The notes below the pieces were generated by a model. It was given only the letters and a program-made list of their open reading frames with translations. It did not search any database and was not told the DNA's origin. From Mycobacteriaceae bacterium (lineage in GTDB: Bacteria > Actinomycetota > Actinomycetes > Mycobacteriales > Mycobacteriaceae): 38,653 nt of DNA. Positions 16,432 through 23,993 of this stretch are shown piece by piece; the stretch's first letter is position 1; every line of letters begins with the position of its first letter. The stretch is from assembly GCA_029977845.1 (NCBI GenBank), contig JAPOKC010000025.1:1-38653 (forward strand). The letters run 5' to 3'. The translations under genes and the position numbers were made by a program.

Positions 16432-17036
16432 CCACATCCCAGCCCGCGACACGGCGCGAGGAGTTGCTCGAACTCGCCGCGGCGATGTTCGCCGAACGCG
16501 GGCTGCGCGCCACGACGGTCCGCGATATCGCCGATGCGGCCGGCATCCTGTCAGGCAGCCTGTACCACCATTTCAAGTCCAAGGAGGAGATGGTCGACGA
16601 GGTGCTGCGCGGCTTCCTCGACTGGCTCTTCAAGCGCTATCAGCACATCATCGACACCGAGCCGAATCCCCTTGCCCGGCTGAAGGGTTTGTTCATGGCG
16701 TCTTTCGACGCGATCGAACACCGTCACGCCGAAGTGGTGATCTATCAGGACGAGGCCAAGCGACTGTCCGCTCAGCCCCGGTTCGCCTACATCGAGGAAC
16801 TCAACCGCCGGCAGCGCAAGATGTGGGTCGACCTGTTGAACCAGGGAATCGAGCAGGGCTACTTCGACGAACACATCAACGTCGACCTGGTGTACCGGTT
16901 CATCCGCGACACCACCTGGGTGTCGGTGCGGTGGTACCAGCCCGGTGGCCCGCTCACCGCCGAACAGGTCGGGCGGCAGTACCTCGCGATCGTTCTCGAC
17001 GGAATAGCGACAGACAGGGAGCATCTCAGTGCCTGA
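16428..17036 (+). CDS. kstR2: TetR-family repressor KstR2
   Basis: A 202-residue TetR regulator (M. tuberculosis Rv3557c is 200). The helix-turn-helix is TTVRDIADAAGILSGSLYHHF followed by KSKEEMVDEVLRGFL. The C-terminal domain binds HIP-CoA in the characterised orthologue and releases the repressor from DNA. It starts at ATG 16428, overlapping the ipdF stop, and its stop overlaps the fadA6 start by 8 bp, so it is embedded in the operon it represses and is autoregulated. No separate KstR2 box is seen directly upstream of it; the nearest is at 14450. Confidence 0.95.
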   Translation: MTTSQPATRREELLELAAAMFAERGLRATTVRDIADAAGILSGSLYHHFKSKEEMVDEVLRGFLDWLFKRYQHIIDTEPNPLARLKGLFMASFDAIEHRHAEVVIYQDEAKRLSAQPRFAYIEELNRRQRKMWVDLLNQGIEQGYFDEHINVDLVYRFIRDTTWVSVRWYQPGGPLTAEQVGRQYLAIVLDGIATDREHLSA

Positions 17037-18177
17037 GGCCTATGTGATCGACGCCGCGCGTACCGCAGTCGGCAAGCGCAACGGTTCACTGGCGGCGATA
17101 CATCCGATCGACCTCGGCGGGTATGCGTTCCGCGGCATCTTCGATCGCAACGATGTCGACCCGGCCGCGTTCGACGATGTGGTCGTCGGCTGCGTCGACG
17201 CCATCGGCGGTCAGGCCGGCAATATCGGACGCCTCGCCTGGCTGGCCGCCGGCTACCCCGAAGAGGTGCCCGGCGTCACCGTGGACCGGCAGTGCGGATC
17301 GAGCCAGCAGGCCATCTCCTTTGGCGCACAGGCGATCATGGCCGGCACCGCCGATCTGATCCTGGCCGGCGGTATGCAGAACATGAGCCAGATCCCGATC
17401 TCGGCGGCGATGATCGTCGGTAAGGAGTTCGGATTCAGCACGCCCACCGCCGAGTCGAAGGGTTGGCTGGCACGTTACGGCGACCAGGAGATCTCCCAGT
17501 TCCGCGGTGCGGAGATGATCGCCGAGCGCTGGGACATTACCCGGGAGGATATGGAGCGCTTCGCACTGACCAGCCACGAGCGTGCGTTCGCGGCCATCCG
17601 CGGCGGCAAGTTCGACGACGAGATCATTGCGGTGGAGGGCTTCGCCGTCGACGAGACGCCGCGGGAGACGTCATTGGAGAAGATGGCGGGTCTGCCCACC
17701 CTGATGGAGGGCGGCCGGATGACCGCGGCGGTCGCCAGCCAGATCTCCGACGGCGCCAGTGCGGTGCTGCTGGCTTCCGAGCAGGCGGTCAGGGATCACG
17801 GTCTGCGGCCGCGGGCACGAATCCACCACATCAGTTGCCGCGGCGCCGACCCGGTGATGATGTTGACCGGCCCGATCCCGGCGACCCGCTACGCGCTGGA
17901 GAAGACCGGCCTGTCGGTCGACGACATCGACGTCGTCGAGATCAACGAGGCGTTCGCTCCGGTGGTGCTCGCCTGGATCAAGGAACTCGGCGTGGATCCG
18001 GCGAAGGTGAACCCCAACGGCGGCGCCATCGCGCTGGGCCACCCGCTCGGGGCCACCGGGGCCAAGAAATTCGCCACGATGCTGCACGAACTCGAGCGCA
18101 CCGGAGGCCGTTACGGCCTGCTGACCATGTGCGAGGGCGGCGGCACCGCCAACGTCACCATCATCGAACGGCTCTGA
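17029..18177 (+). CDS. fadA6: Acetyl-CoA acetyltransferase (thiolase) FadA6
   Basis: A 382-residue thiolase starting at GTG 17029 (VPEAYVIDAARTAVGKRNGS). The acyl-accepting Cys89 is in VTVDRQCGSSQQA; the catalytic His is in [20 protein letters not shown]; the second Cys is in LLTMCEGGGTAN. FadA6 is assigned to thiolytic cleavage of a ring-opened C/D intermediate in HIP degradation. In M. tuberculosis fadA6 (Rv3556c) also follows kstR2. The next gene, a PE-PPE domain hydrolase, begins only 4 nt downstream and is probably on the same message. Confidence 0.94.
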   Translation: MPEAYVIDAARTAVGKRNGSLAAIHPIDLGGYAFRGIFDRNDVDPAAFDDVVVGCVDAIGGQAGNIGRLAWLAAGYPEEVPGVTVDRQCGSSQQAISFGAQAIMAGTADLILAGGMQNMSQIPISAAMIVGKEFGFSTPTAESKGWLARYGDQEISQFRGAEMIAERWDITREDMERFALTSHERAFAAIRGGKFDDEIIAVEGFAVDETPRETSLEKMAGLPTLMEGGRMTAAVASQISDGASAVLLASEQAVRDHGLRPRARIHHISCRGADPVMMLTGPIPATRYALEKTGLSVDDIDVVEINEAFAPVVLAWIKELGVDPAKVNPNGGAIALGHPLGATGAKKFATMLHELERTGGRYGLLTMCEGGGTANVTIIERL

Positions 18178-18181
18178 AGAC

Positions 18182-19420
18182 ATGAGGATGCCGGCCAGAT
18201 CCCTCACCGCCGCTGCGGCCGTTGCTTTCTGCGCCGCCACCGGAGCGGTGGGCTCGGCCGCCGTCACCGTGACCGCGGCGGTCACCCTGACAGCCACGGC
18301 GCTGATCGTTCCCGGAACCGCCACACCCGACCCGTCCACCGTCACGAATTACATGCGCAACGCCGTGGACTACTACATCGCACCGACCACGCAATCCTGC
18401 GCGGTGGTGTGCATCCCGGAGCCGGTGCCCTACATCGCACAGTTCTGGCCGTTCCCCTGGGAAGGGTGGGGCGGACTGACCGGATCAAAGTTGGACGTAT
18501 CGGTGGCCAGCGGCATCGCCCAGCTGACCAGCGATCTCGTCGGACCCTTCAACCCCGGCGCGCAGAACCCGGTCGTCGTCTTCGGCTATTCCCAGGGCGC
18601 GACGGTGGCCACCCACGAAAAGCTTCAGTTGAGCCAACTCTCCGCCGATGATCAGTCGGCGATCAACTTCGCGCTGATCGGGAATCCGAACCGGCCCAAC
18701 GGTGGACTGTTCGAACGTCTTGCCATGTTCGGCACCGTGCCCATCCTGGATGCGACCTTCGGTGTGCCGACCCCGACCGACACTTCCATGTCGACTGTTG
18801 ACATCGCGTTCCAGTACGACGGGGTCGTCGACTTTCCGCTCTACCCGGTCAATCTGCTCGCCGACCTCAATGCGGCGGCAGGGTTCTGGTACATCCACGG
18901 CAGCTATCTGGCGCCGAACGGGCGCAATCCCGACGAGCTGCCCAACGGGCTGACTCCGGCTGAACTCGCTGCGGCGATCGCCGATCCGGCGAACCAGCAG
19001 CGCCTCGATGGCAGCGACACCACCTACGTCCTGATCCCGACGCCGAATCTTCCTCTGCTGCAACCACTTCGTGAGTTCGGGGCCTTCACCCACACCGAGT
19101 TCCTGACCACCCCGATCATCGACCTGATTCAGCCCGCCCTGCGGGTGTTGATCGAGACCGGATACGACCGCGCACTGCCCTACAGCACGCCGGCCCCGTT
19201 CCGGTTGATCCCGCCGATCAACCCCGTCACGGTGACCGTCGATCTGGTGGACGCGGTCGGGCAGGGGATTCGTGCCGCGATCAACGACATCACGTCGTCG
19301 GCGAGGCCGACCGCCACTACTGCGCGATCCGTGCCCGCAGGAAGTGTCCGATCCGGATCCGCTCAAAAGTCTCGCGCCGGTCACTCGGCAGCCATGGCAG
19401 CGCCTCGGTCGAATCGATGA
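18182..19420 (+). CDS. Exported PE-PPE domain serine hydrolase-like protein
   Basis: A 412-residue protein. Residues 1-45 form a long hydrophobic, alanine-rich segment after MRMPARS, a likely signal peptide or anchor. The PE-PPE domain (an alpha/beta hydrolase fold) covers about 55-300. It contains YIAPTTQSCAVVCIPEPVPY, a serine-hydrolase elbow VVFGYSQGATVA with Ser136, and candidate Asp/His near FQYDGVVDFPLYPVNLLADL and WYIHGSYL. Known members hydrolyse short-chain esters. There is no PE or PPE N-terminal domain, so this is a stand-alone hydrolase. It starts 4 nt after fadA6 and is probably KstR2-regulated. The last 35 or so residues are low-complexity (SAR, TAT, RSGSAQKSR) and are antisense to the next gene for 104 bp. 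Confidence 0.85.
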   Translation: MRMPARSLTAAAAVAFCAATGAVGSAAVTVTAAVTLTATALIVPGTATPDPSTVTNYMRNAVDYYIAPTTQSCAVVCIPEPVPYIAQFWPFPWEGWGGLTGSKLDVSVASGIAQLTSDLVGPFNPGAQNPVVVFGYSQGATVATHEKLQLSQLSADDQSAINFALIGNPNRPNGGLFERLAMFGTVPILDATFGVPTPTDTSMSTVDIAFQYDGVVDFPLYPVNLLADLNAAAGFWYIHGSYLAPNGRNPDELPNGLTPAELAAAIADPANQQRLDGSDTTYVLIPTPNLPLLQPLREFGAFTHTEFLTTPIIDLIQPALRVLIETGYDRALPYSTPAPFRLIPPINPVTVTVDLVDAVGQGIRAAINDITSSARPTATTARSVPAGSVRSGSAQKSRAGHSAAMAAPRSNR

Positions 19421-19730
19421 GTTCCGGGTCGACCACCTGATACGTCTCACCCTTGCGGATGACGGTGGCGTTGCCCGCGGTGATCACATTGCGCACCCAG
19501 TCGACCTGGGTGCCGTAGGGCAGCGGGATGATCAGGTGATCTCCGACCCGGTCGGCGACGATCGGCGTCGAGTACTGCTTGCCCGACCGGCGGCCGGTGT
19601 GGCGAACCACTGAGGCATACCAGTACCGCTGCCCGGCAAGGCGCAGCATGAGCGGGTTGAGCAGGTACTTGTTCGACGTCCGGATCAAGGTTTGGAACGG
19701 TGAAGGCCAGCTTTCCGGTGCGATCCCCAT
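19317..19730 (-). CDS. Ddn-like F420-dependent nitroreductase/quinone reductase family protein
   Basis: A 137-residue protein of the deazaflavin-dependent (DUF385) family. Features are a hydrophobic/aromatic N-terminus (SWPSPFQTLIRTSNKYLLNP), the core VVRHTGRRSGKQYSTPIVAD, LIIPLPYGTQVDWVRNVITAG and a variable C-terminus. The signature TGRRSGK plus the D(W)xRN region are where F420H2 and substrate bind in Ddn. It starts at ATG 19730, 15 nt after the ipdC stop, so it is probably the last gene of the echA20-ipdABC operon. It overlaps the 3' end of the convergent PE-PPE gene by 104 bp. It may reduce a quinone or enone intermediate; the substrate is unknown. Confidence 0.83.
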   Translation of the reverse strand: MGIAPESWPSPFQTLIRTSNKYLLNPLMLRLAGQRYWYASVVRHTGRRSGKQYSTPIVADRVGDHLIIPLPYGTQVDWVRNVITAGNATVIRKGETYQVVDPELIDSTEALPWLPSDRRETFERIRIGHFLRARIAQ

Positions 19731-19745
19731 GCCCCGACCATACGC

Positions 19746-20813
19746 TCACTCGATGAGCGAACTCGCCGCCTGAAGGTGCTTGACGGCCTCGCTGACGATG
19801 CCCTGGACCAGCTCGGCACACGACGGCAGGTCGTCGATGATGCCGGCCACCTGACCGGAGGCCAGCACACCGGCATCGGTGTTGCCCTCGACCAGTCCGG
19901 CCTTGAGCAGCATCGGCGTGTTGGCGGCCATCAGCACCTGCGACCAGGTCAGGTCCTTGCCGTGCCGCATTGCCAGACCGTCGCGGATCATCGCCGGCCA
20001 GCTCATTCCGGACAGTTTCTTGAAACGTGCGGCGTTGAGCACTGCGGCACTGAAACCCCTTGCTCGCGAACCGCTTTCGAGCTTCTCGACCAGGGAGGTG
20101 CGCAGCACCCGATGCGGCATACCGTCGACCCGGGTGGAGACCACGGTGCCGTCCAGGGCGGCCTGCAGATAGCGCTGCTTGACCGCGTCGGGCACGGTGG
20201 AATCCGAGGTGAGCAGGAACCGGGTTCCCATCGCGACCCCGGCCGCGCCGTAGGACAGTGCTGCCGCCAGGCCGCGGCCGTCGAAGAAGCCGCCGGCGGC
20301 GACCACCGGGATGCCGGTGCCCGCCAGGACGTCGAGCACCGAGGGCAGCAGCAGGGTGGTGGCCACCGGACCGGTGTGCCCGCCGCCCTCACCGCCCTGC
20401 ACGATCACCATGTCGGCGCCCCAGCCGGCCACCTTCTTGGCGTGCTTGGCAGCACCGACCGACGGCACCACCACCGCGCCGGCCTCTTTGAGACTTGTGA
20501 TGAGTTCGGCCTTGGGAGCCAGGGCGAACGAGGCGACTTTCACGCCCTCGCGGATCATCAGATCGACACGGTCACCGGCATCGGCGGCGTCGGCGCGGAT
20601 GTTCACCCCGAACGGTTTGTCGGTCGCGGACTTCACCTTCGCGATCGCGGTGGCCAGTTCGTCGATGGTCATGGTCGCCGCCGCCAGGATTCCCAGCCCG
20701 CCGGCGTTCGCGGTGGCCGAGACCAGGCGTGCGCCGGCAACCCAGCCCATCCCGGTCTGCACCACCGGATGTTCGATCCCGACCAGGCGGGTCAGCGCGG
20801 TTTTGATCTTCAC
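19746..20813 (-). CDS. ipdC: IpdC, nitronate-monooxygenase-like flavin reductase
   Basis: A 355-residue TIM-barrel flavoprotein (M. tuberculosis Rv3553 is also 355), starting at GTG 20813 in a GTGA overlap with the ipdB stop. Landmarks are IEHPVVQTGMGWVAG near the N-terminus, ANAGGLGILAAATMT, ADMVIVQGGEGGGHTGPVA and GIPVVAAGGFFDGRGLAAAL, then GAAGVAMGTRFLLT, the FMN-phosphate-binding region of the 2-nitropropane dioxygenase fold. Despite the family name, the characterised orthologue works as a reductase that introduces a double bond in the HIEC-CoA branch of HIP degradation. An open frame continues upstream through ipdB, but the homology starts at 20813. Confidence 0.93.
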   Translation of the reverse strand: MKIKTALTRLVGIEHPVVQTGMGWVAGARLVSATANAGGLGILAAATMTIDELATAIAKVKSATDKPFGVNIRADAADAGDRVDLMIREGVKVASFALAPKAELITSLKEAGAVVVPSVGAAKHAKKVAGWGADMVIVQGGEGGGHTGPVATTLLLPSVLDVLAGTGIPVVAAGGFFDGRGLAAALSYGAAGVAMGTRFLLTSDSTVPDAVKQRYLQAALDGTVVSTRVDGMPHRVLRTSLVEKLESGSRARGFSAAVLNAARFKKLSGMSWPAMIRDGLAMRHGKDLTWSQVLMAANTPMLLKAGLVEGNTDAGVLASGQVAGIIDDLPSCAELVQGIVSEAVKHLQAASSLIE

Positions 20814-21556
20814 ACCTTGACCTCCTTGTCGCGGAGCCCTTTCGGGTCGAGGCGTTTGATGATCTCCAACTCCTCGCCGGTGGCCAGACGCGACCGCTCG
20901 GCATCGTCGAGACCGTGAATCTCGAACGCGGTGTTCGCCCGCACCTCGTCCGGTTCCACCCCGGGATGCAGCGAGACGGCGCGCATGGTGTGTCCGGGCC
21001 CGTCGAAGTCGAACACACCCAGATTGCTCACCACCCGATGGACGTCGACGAAGCGGTAGGCGGGATTGTCCGGATCGATCTTGTCCCAACCGATTCCGGA
21101 CACAATGTCGACGGCATCGCAGAAAACCCGCTTGGAGTGGTTTCCCACCCAGTAACTGGTGGCGTGGTTGACGGTGTTGCCCGGCGCGCCCCGGACGCCG
21201 AACATCTGTCGGGTCGGATGCTGCAACGGTCCGAACGCCGAGAGGTTCTGGTTGCCGTACCGGTCGATCTGGTTGGCGCCCATCACCACATGCCGACGTC
21301 CCCAGGCCAGCGTCTCGAAGACCCGGCCGAACGGCATCCACCCCTCGAACGCACCGGCCGCGCCGATCGCCGGAGTCTCGGCCAGCAGTTGGGCCTCGCC
21401 GTCGGTGAGCAGGATGTCCGGCGCGAACGTCAGGCGTGCCAGCCTGGCGCCGATCGAGGCCGGGGTCGTCATCGGGCTCACCATGATCTCGCCGGCGCCG
21501 CGGAACAGTTCGGCGCAGGCGATGACGCACACTTCGGCGCGGCTGACCTGAATCAC
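20810..21556 (-). CDS. ipdB: IpdB, beta subunit of the COCHEA-CoA hydrolase
   Basis: A 248-residue CoA-transferase-like subunit (Rv3552 is 250), starting at GTG 21556 in overlap with the ipdA stop. It contains VIACAELFRGAGEIMVSPMT, FGRVFETLAWGRRHVVMGAN, QIDRYGNQNLSAFG and VSLHPGVEPDEVRANTAFEI. IpdAB belongs to the class I CoA-transferase family but the characterised enzyme is a hydrolase that opens the last (C) ring of the steroid nucleus in COCHEA-CoA. Each subunit alone is not expected to be active. Coupling on both sides by 4-bp overlaps fits equal production of alpha and beta subunits. Confidence 0.94.
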   Translation of the reverse strand: MIQVSRAEVCVIACAELFRGAGEIMVSPMTTPASIGARLARLTFAPDILLTDGEAQLLAETPAIGAAGAFEGWMPFGRVFETLAWGRRHVVMGANQIDRYGNQNLSAFGPLQHPTRQMFGVRGAPGNTVNHATSYWVGNHSKRVFCDAVDIVSGIGWDKIDPDNPAYRFVDVHRVVSNLGVFDFDGPGHTMRAVSLHPGVEPDEVRANTAFEIHGLDDAERSRLATGEELEIIKRLDPKGLRDKEVKV

Positions 21557-22437
21557 GAGTTCGCCTCCCCGAAACGGCGGACGGCGGCCTGGTAGTCGGC
21601 TTCACTGCCGGACAGGTAGGTCTTCGTGAACTCGGCCCACGCCGTCTCGTCGGCGGCGGCTTCGGCGTAGTGCCGCTGGAACTTCTCGTCGCGGCCGTAG
21701 TCCGGTGCGGCGGTGGTGAAGTGGGCGCCGCCGGGCGCCTCGACGACGGTGTCGACCATCATCCTGTTCACCAGCAGTGCCTGCGGCGCAACGGCTTTGA
21801 CGAGGTCTTCGGTGGGCACGACGCGCTCCACTGACAGGTAGCGCCGGTCGGCGGCCATCAGGAACAGGTCGTCGAAGTACGGGTCGATGCCGGTGTAGGC
21901 GGCGTTGCCGTGCTTGTCGCCGAGGTTGAGGTGCACGAAGGCGGCATCGAGGCGCAGGGCCGGCATCGCGATGAGTTCCTCGTAGCCTGTGCCCGTCTGG
22001 TAGGGCGAGCGCACCGTCTTCAGTTCGCCGTCCCAGAAATCGGGCACCGAACTGCCCAGCCCGGCCCGGATCGGCAGGAACGGAAGACGCCCGGCGGCAG
22101 CCTGCAGGCCGCAGCGCAGCATGCCCTCATCCATCTCCCGGGCGACGATCGAACCGGTGGTGCGTGCGTGCGAGAACCACGGATCGTAGAACGGCGGGGA
22201 GTCCAGCGAGACGAAGCCGTAGTAGACCTTGGCCACCTTGCCGGCCGAACACAGCAGGCCGATGTCCGGACCGCCGTAGGTCACCACGGTCAGGTCGGTG
22301 ATATCGGTTCGCAGCAGGGCGCGGACGAACGCCATCGGTTTGCGCCGGGACCCCCAGCCGCCGATGCCGATCGTCATACCGCTCTCGATGCCGGCGACCG
22401 CCTCGTCGAGGGTGGACCGCTTGTCGCGCGGACTCAT
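21553..22437 (-). CDS. ipdA: IpdA, alpha subunit of the COCHEA-CoA hydrolase
   Basis: A 294-residue CoA-transferase alpha-type subunit (Rv3551 is 292). The N-terminus has IESGMTIGIGGWGSRRKPMA, replacing the usual glycine-rich GGFG motif of CoA transferases with GGWGS. LTVVTYGGPDIGLLCSAGKV and YYGFVSLDSPPFYDPWF follow, then DAAFVHLNLGDKHGNAAYTG. With IpdB it hydrolytically opens the last steroid ring. It starts at ATG 22437 overlapping the echA20 stop. The adjacent ipdB, ipdC and echA20 are the same neighbours as in M. tuberculosis. Confidence 0.94.
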   Translation of the reverse strand: MSPRDKRSTLDEAVAGIESGMTIGIGGWGSRRKPMAFVRALLRTDITDLTVVTYGGPDIGLLCSAGKVAKVYYGFVSLDSPPFYDPWFSHARTTGSIVAREMDEGMLRCGLQAAAGRLPFLPIRAGLGSSVPDFWDGELKTVRSPYQTGTGYEELIAMPALRLDAAFVHLNLGDKHGNAAYTGIDPYFDDLFLMAADRRYLSVERVVPTEDLVKAVAPQALLVNRMMVDTVVEAPGGAHFTTAAPDYGRDEKFQRHYAEAAADETAWAEFTKTYLSGSEADYQAAVRRFGEANS

Positions 22438-23189
22438 GTGTCCGCCTTCTTGGTGCCGGCGAAATCGTCCCGCAGTTCGTCGGACACACCGGACAGGTTC
22501 AGCTCGAAGGTGAACCCCTGCTCCATCCGGTAGCTCGAGTTGACCCGTTGGGTGTCAATGAAATTCAGCGCCTCCTTGGCCGCGCGGATCACCCGGGTGT
22601 CCTTCTTGGCGATATCGCGGGCGACCCGCAGGGCGGCCTCGTCGAGTTCGGCGCGCGGCACCACCTCGTGCACCGATCCGAACTGGTGCAGGGTGGCCGC
22701 GTCGACCGTCGCGGCGGTGAAGAACAGCCGGCGCATCATGTGCTGCGGCACCAGCCGGGAGAGGTGGGTGGCCGCCCCGAGTGCCCCGCGTTCCACCTCC
22801 GGCAGCCCGAACGTCGCGTCATCGGAGGCCACGATCACGTCGGCGTTGCCGACCAGTCCGATCCCGCCACCGACACAGAACCCGTTGACCGCCGCCACCA
22901 CCGGGACGGCGCATTCGTAGACCGCCTTGAACGCCGCGAAGCACCCTCGGTTGGCGTCGATCAGCGCGGTGAACCCGGGGGTGTTCTGCATCTCCTTGAT
23001 GTCGACACCGGCGTTGAAGCCACGGCCCGCGGCCCGCAGGATCACCACATGGGTCGCCATCTCGCGGCCGGCGGCGGTGATGACGTCGGCCAGTTCGAAC
23101 CAGCCGCGTGAGGGGATCGCGTTGACCGGCGGGTAGTCGACCGTCACGGCGACGATGCCCGGTTCGACGGTGGAGGATGTGATCGGCAT
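22434..23189 (-). CDS. echA20: Enoyl-CoA hydratase-fold ring hydrolase EchA20
   Basis: A 251-residue crotonase-fold protein (Rv3550 is 247) starting at ATG 23189. Crotonase landmarks are THVVILRAAGRGFNAGVDIK (first oxyanion loop), VPVVAAVNGFCVGGGIGLVG (second oxyanion loop) and DATFGLPEVERGALGAATHL. The characterised orthologue opens the D ring of the HIEC-CoA intermediate rather than hydrating an enoyl-CoA. It is the first gene of the leftward echA20-ipdA-ipdB-ipdC operon. AGGAG lies 5 nt before the ATG, so unlike its divergent neighbour it has a leader; the KstR2 box is 10-25 bp upstream of the start. Confidence 0.93.
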   Translation of the reverse strand: MPITSSTVEPGIVAVTVDYPPVNAIPSRGWFELADVITAAGREMATHVVILRAAGRGFNAGVDIKEMQNTPGFTALIDANRGCFAAFKAVYECAVPVVAAVNGFCVGGGIGLVGNADVIVASDDATFGLPEVERGALGAATHLSRLVPQHMMRRLFFTAATVDAATLHQFGSVHEVVPRAELDEAALRVARDIAKKDTRVIRAAKEALNFIDTQRVNSSYRMEQGFTFELNLSGVSDELRDDFAGTKKADT

Positions 23190-23198
23190 GGCACTCCT

Positions 23199-23214
23199 AA
23201 GCAAGCACTTGCTT
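23199..23214. promoter_or_regulatory. KstR2 operator between echA20 and the SDR gene
   Basis: AAGCAAGCACTTGCTT is a palindrome with perfect 7-bp arms and contains the KstR2 consensus AnCAAGnnCTTGnT (23200-23213). It sits between the divergent starts at 23189 and 23229, matching the Rv3549c/Rv3550 site. It is more symmetric than the box at 14450. Confidence 0.95.
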
Positions 23215-23216
23215 GG

Positions 23217-23223
23217 TAGGCTA
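23217..23223. promoter_or_regulatory. Bidirectional -10 element beside the KstR2 box
   Basis: TAGGCTA reads TAGGCT rightward and TAGCCT leftward, both fitting TANNNT. The rightward hexamer ends 6 nt before the ATG at 23229, predicting a leaderless SDR transcript. The leftward one would start transcription near 23211, inside the operator, giving a leader of about 22 nt with AGGAG for echA20. Prediction only. Confidence 0.5.
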
Positions 23224-23228
23224 GCACG

Positions 23229-23984
23229 ATGGACTTGGACCTCGGCGGCCGCATCGTGCTGGTGACCGGCGGCGTTCGCGGCGTGGGCGCCGGGATCAGC
23301 GCGGTGTTCGCCGGTCAGGGCGCGACGGTGGTGACCTGCGCGCGGCGGCCCGTCGACGGACTGCCGTATGAGTTCCACAGTTGCGACGTCCGCGACCCCG
23401 ACGCGGTGGCCGGCCTGATCGAGGCGATCGTCGCGCGGCACGGCCGGCTCGACGCGGTGGTCAACAACGCCGGGGGATCGCCCCACGCGCTGGCCGCCGA
23501 CGCCTCACCGAAGTTCCATCAGAAGATCATCGAACTGAACCTGCTCGGCATGCTGCACGTCTCGCAGGCCGCCAACGCCGTCATGCAACAGCAGTCCGGC
23601 GGCGGGTCCATCGTGTCGATCTCGAGCGTCAGCGGCCGCCGTCCCACCCCGGGCACGGCCGCCTACGGCGCGGCCAAGGCCGGCGTGGAAAGTCTCACCA
23701 AAACGCTTGCGGTGGAGTGGGCGCCGAAGGTGCGGGTCAACGCCGTCGTCGTCGGAATGGTGCTGACCGAGCAGGCCGAACTGTTCTATGGCGACAGCGA
23801 CTCCCAGGCCGCCGTCGCTGCGACCGTTCCCCTGGGCCGTCTCGCGCAACCGACCGAAATCGGCTGGGCGGCAGCCTTTCTCGCATCGGATGCCGCCTCC
23901 TATATCAGCGGAGCGGCTCTGGAGGTTCACGGCGGCGGCGAACCGCCACCGTATCTCTCGGCCACCAGTGCCGACCTGAAATAA
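23229..23984 (+). CDS. SDR-family oxidoreductase (Rv3549c orthologue)
   Basis: A 251-residue SDR. Cofactor motif: VLVTGGVRGVGAGISAVFAG with VVTCARRP after it, leaning to NADP. LDAVVNNAGGSPH is the NNAG motif. Catalytic Ser is in SIVSISSVSGRR, and Tyr/Lys in AAYGAAKAGVESL. It ends SYISGAALEVHGGGEPPPYL. The gene starts at ATG 23229 directly after a KstR2-controlled promoter and has no Shine-Dalgarno sequence. It is in the KstR2 regulon by position; its specific step in ring C/D degradation is not established by the sequence. The next gene follows after 9 nt with AAGGAGAG as ribosome-binding site. Confidence 0.9.
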   Translation: MDLDLGGRIVLVTGGVRGVGAGISAVFAGQGATVVTCARRPVDGLPYEFHSCDVRDPDAVAGLIEAIVARHGRLDAVVNNAGGSPHALAADASPKFHQKIIELNLLGMLHVSQAANAVMQQQSGGGSIVSISSVSGRRPTPGTAAYGAAKAGVESLTKTLAVEWAPKVRVNAVVVGMVLTEQAELFYGDSDSQAAVAATVPLGRLAQPTEIGWAAAFLASDAASYISGAALEVHGGGEPPPYLSATSADLK

Positions 23985-23993
23985 GGAGAGACA

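Noticed and set aside
19746..21605. One long leftward open frame spanning ipdC and ipdB
   Set aside because: Only the part from GTG 20813 matches the flavin-reductase family; the upstream part is an out-of-frame reading of ipdB with Arg-rich composition.
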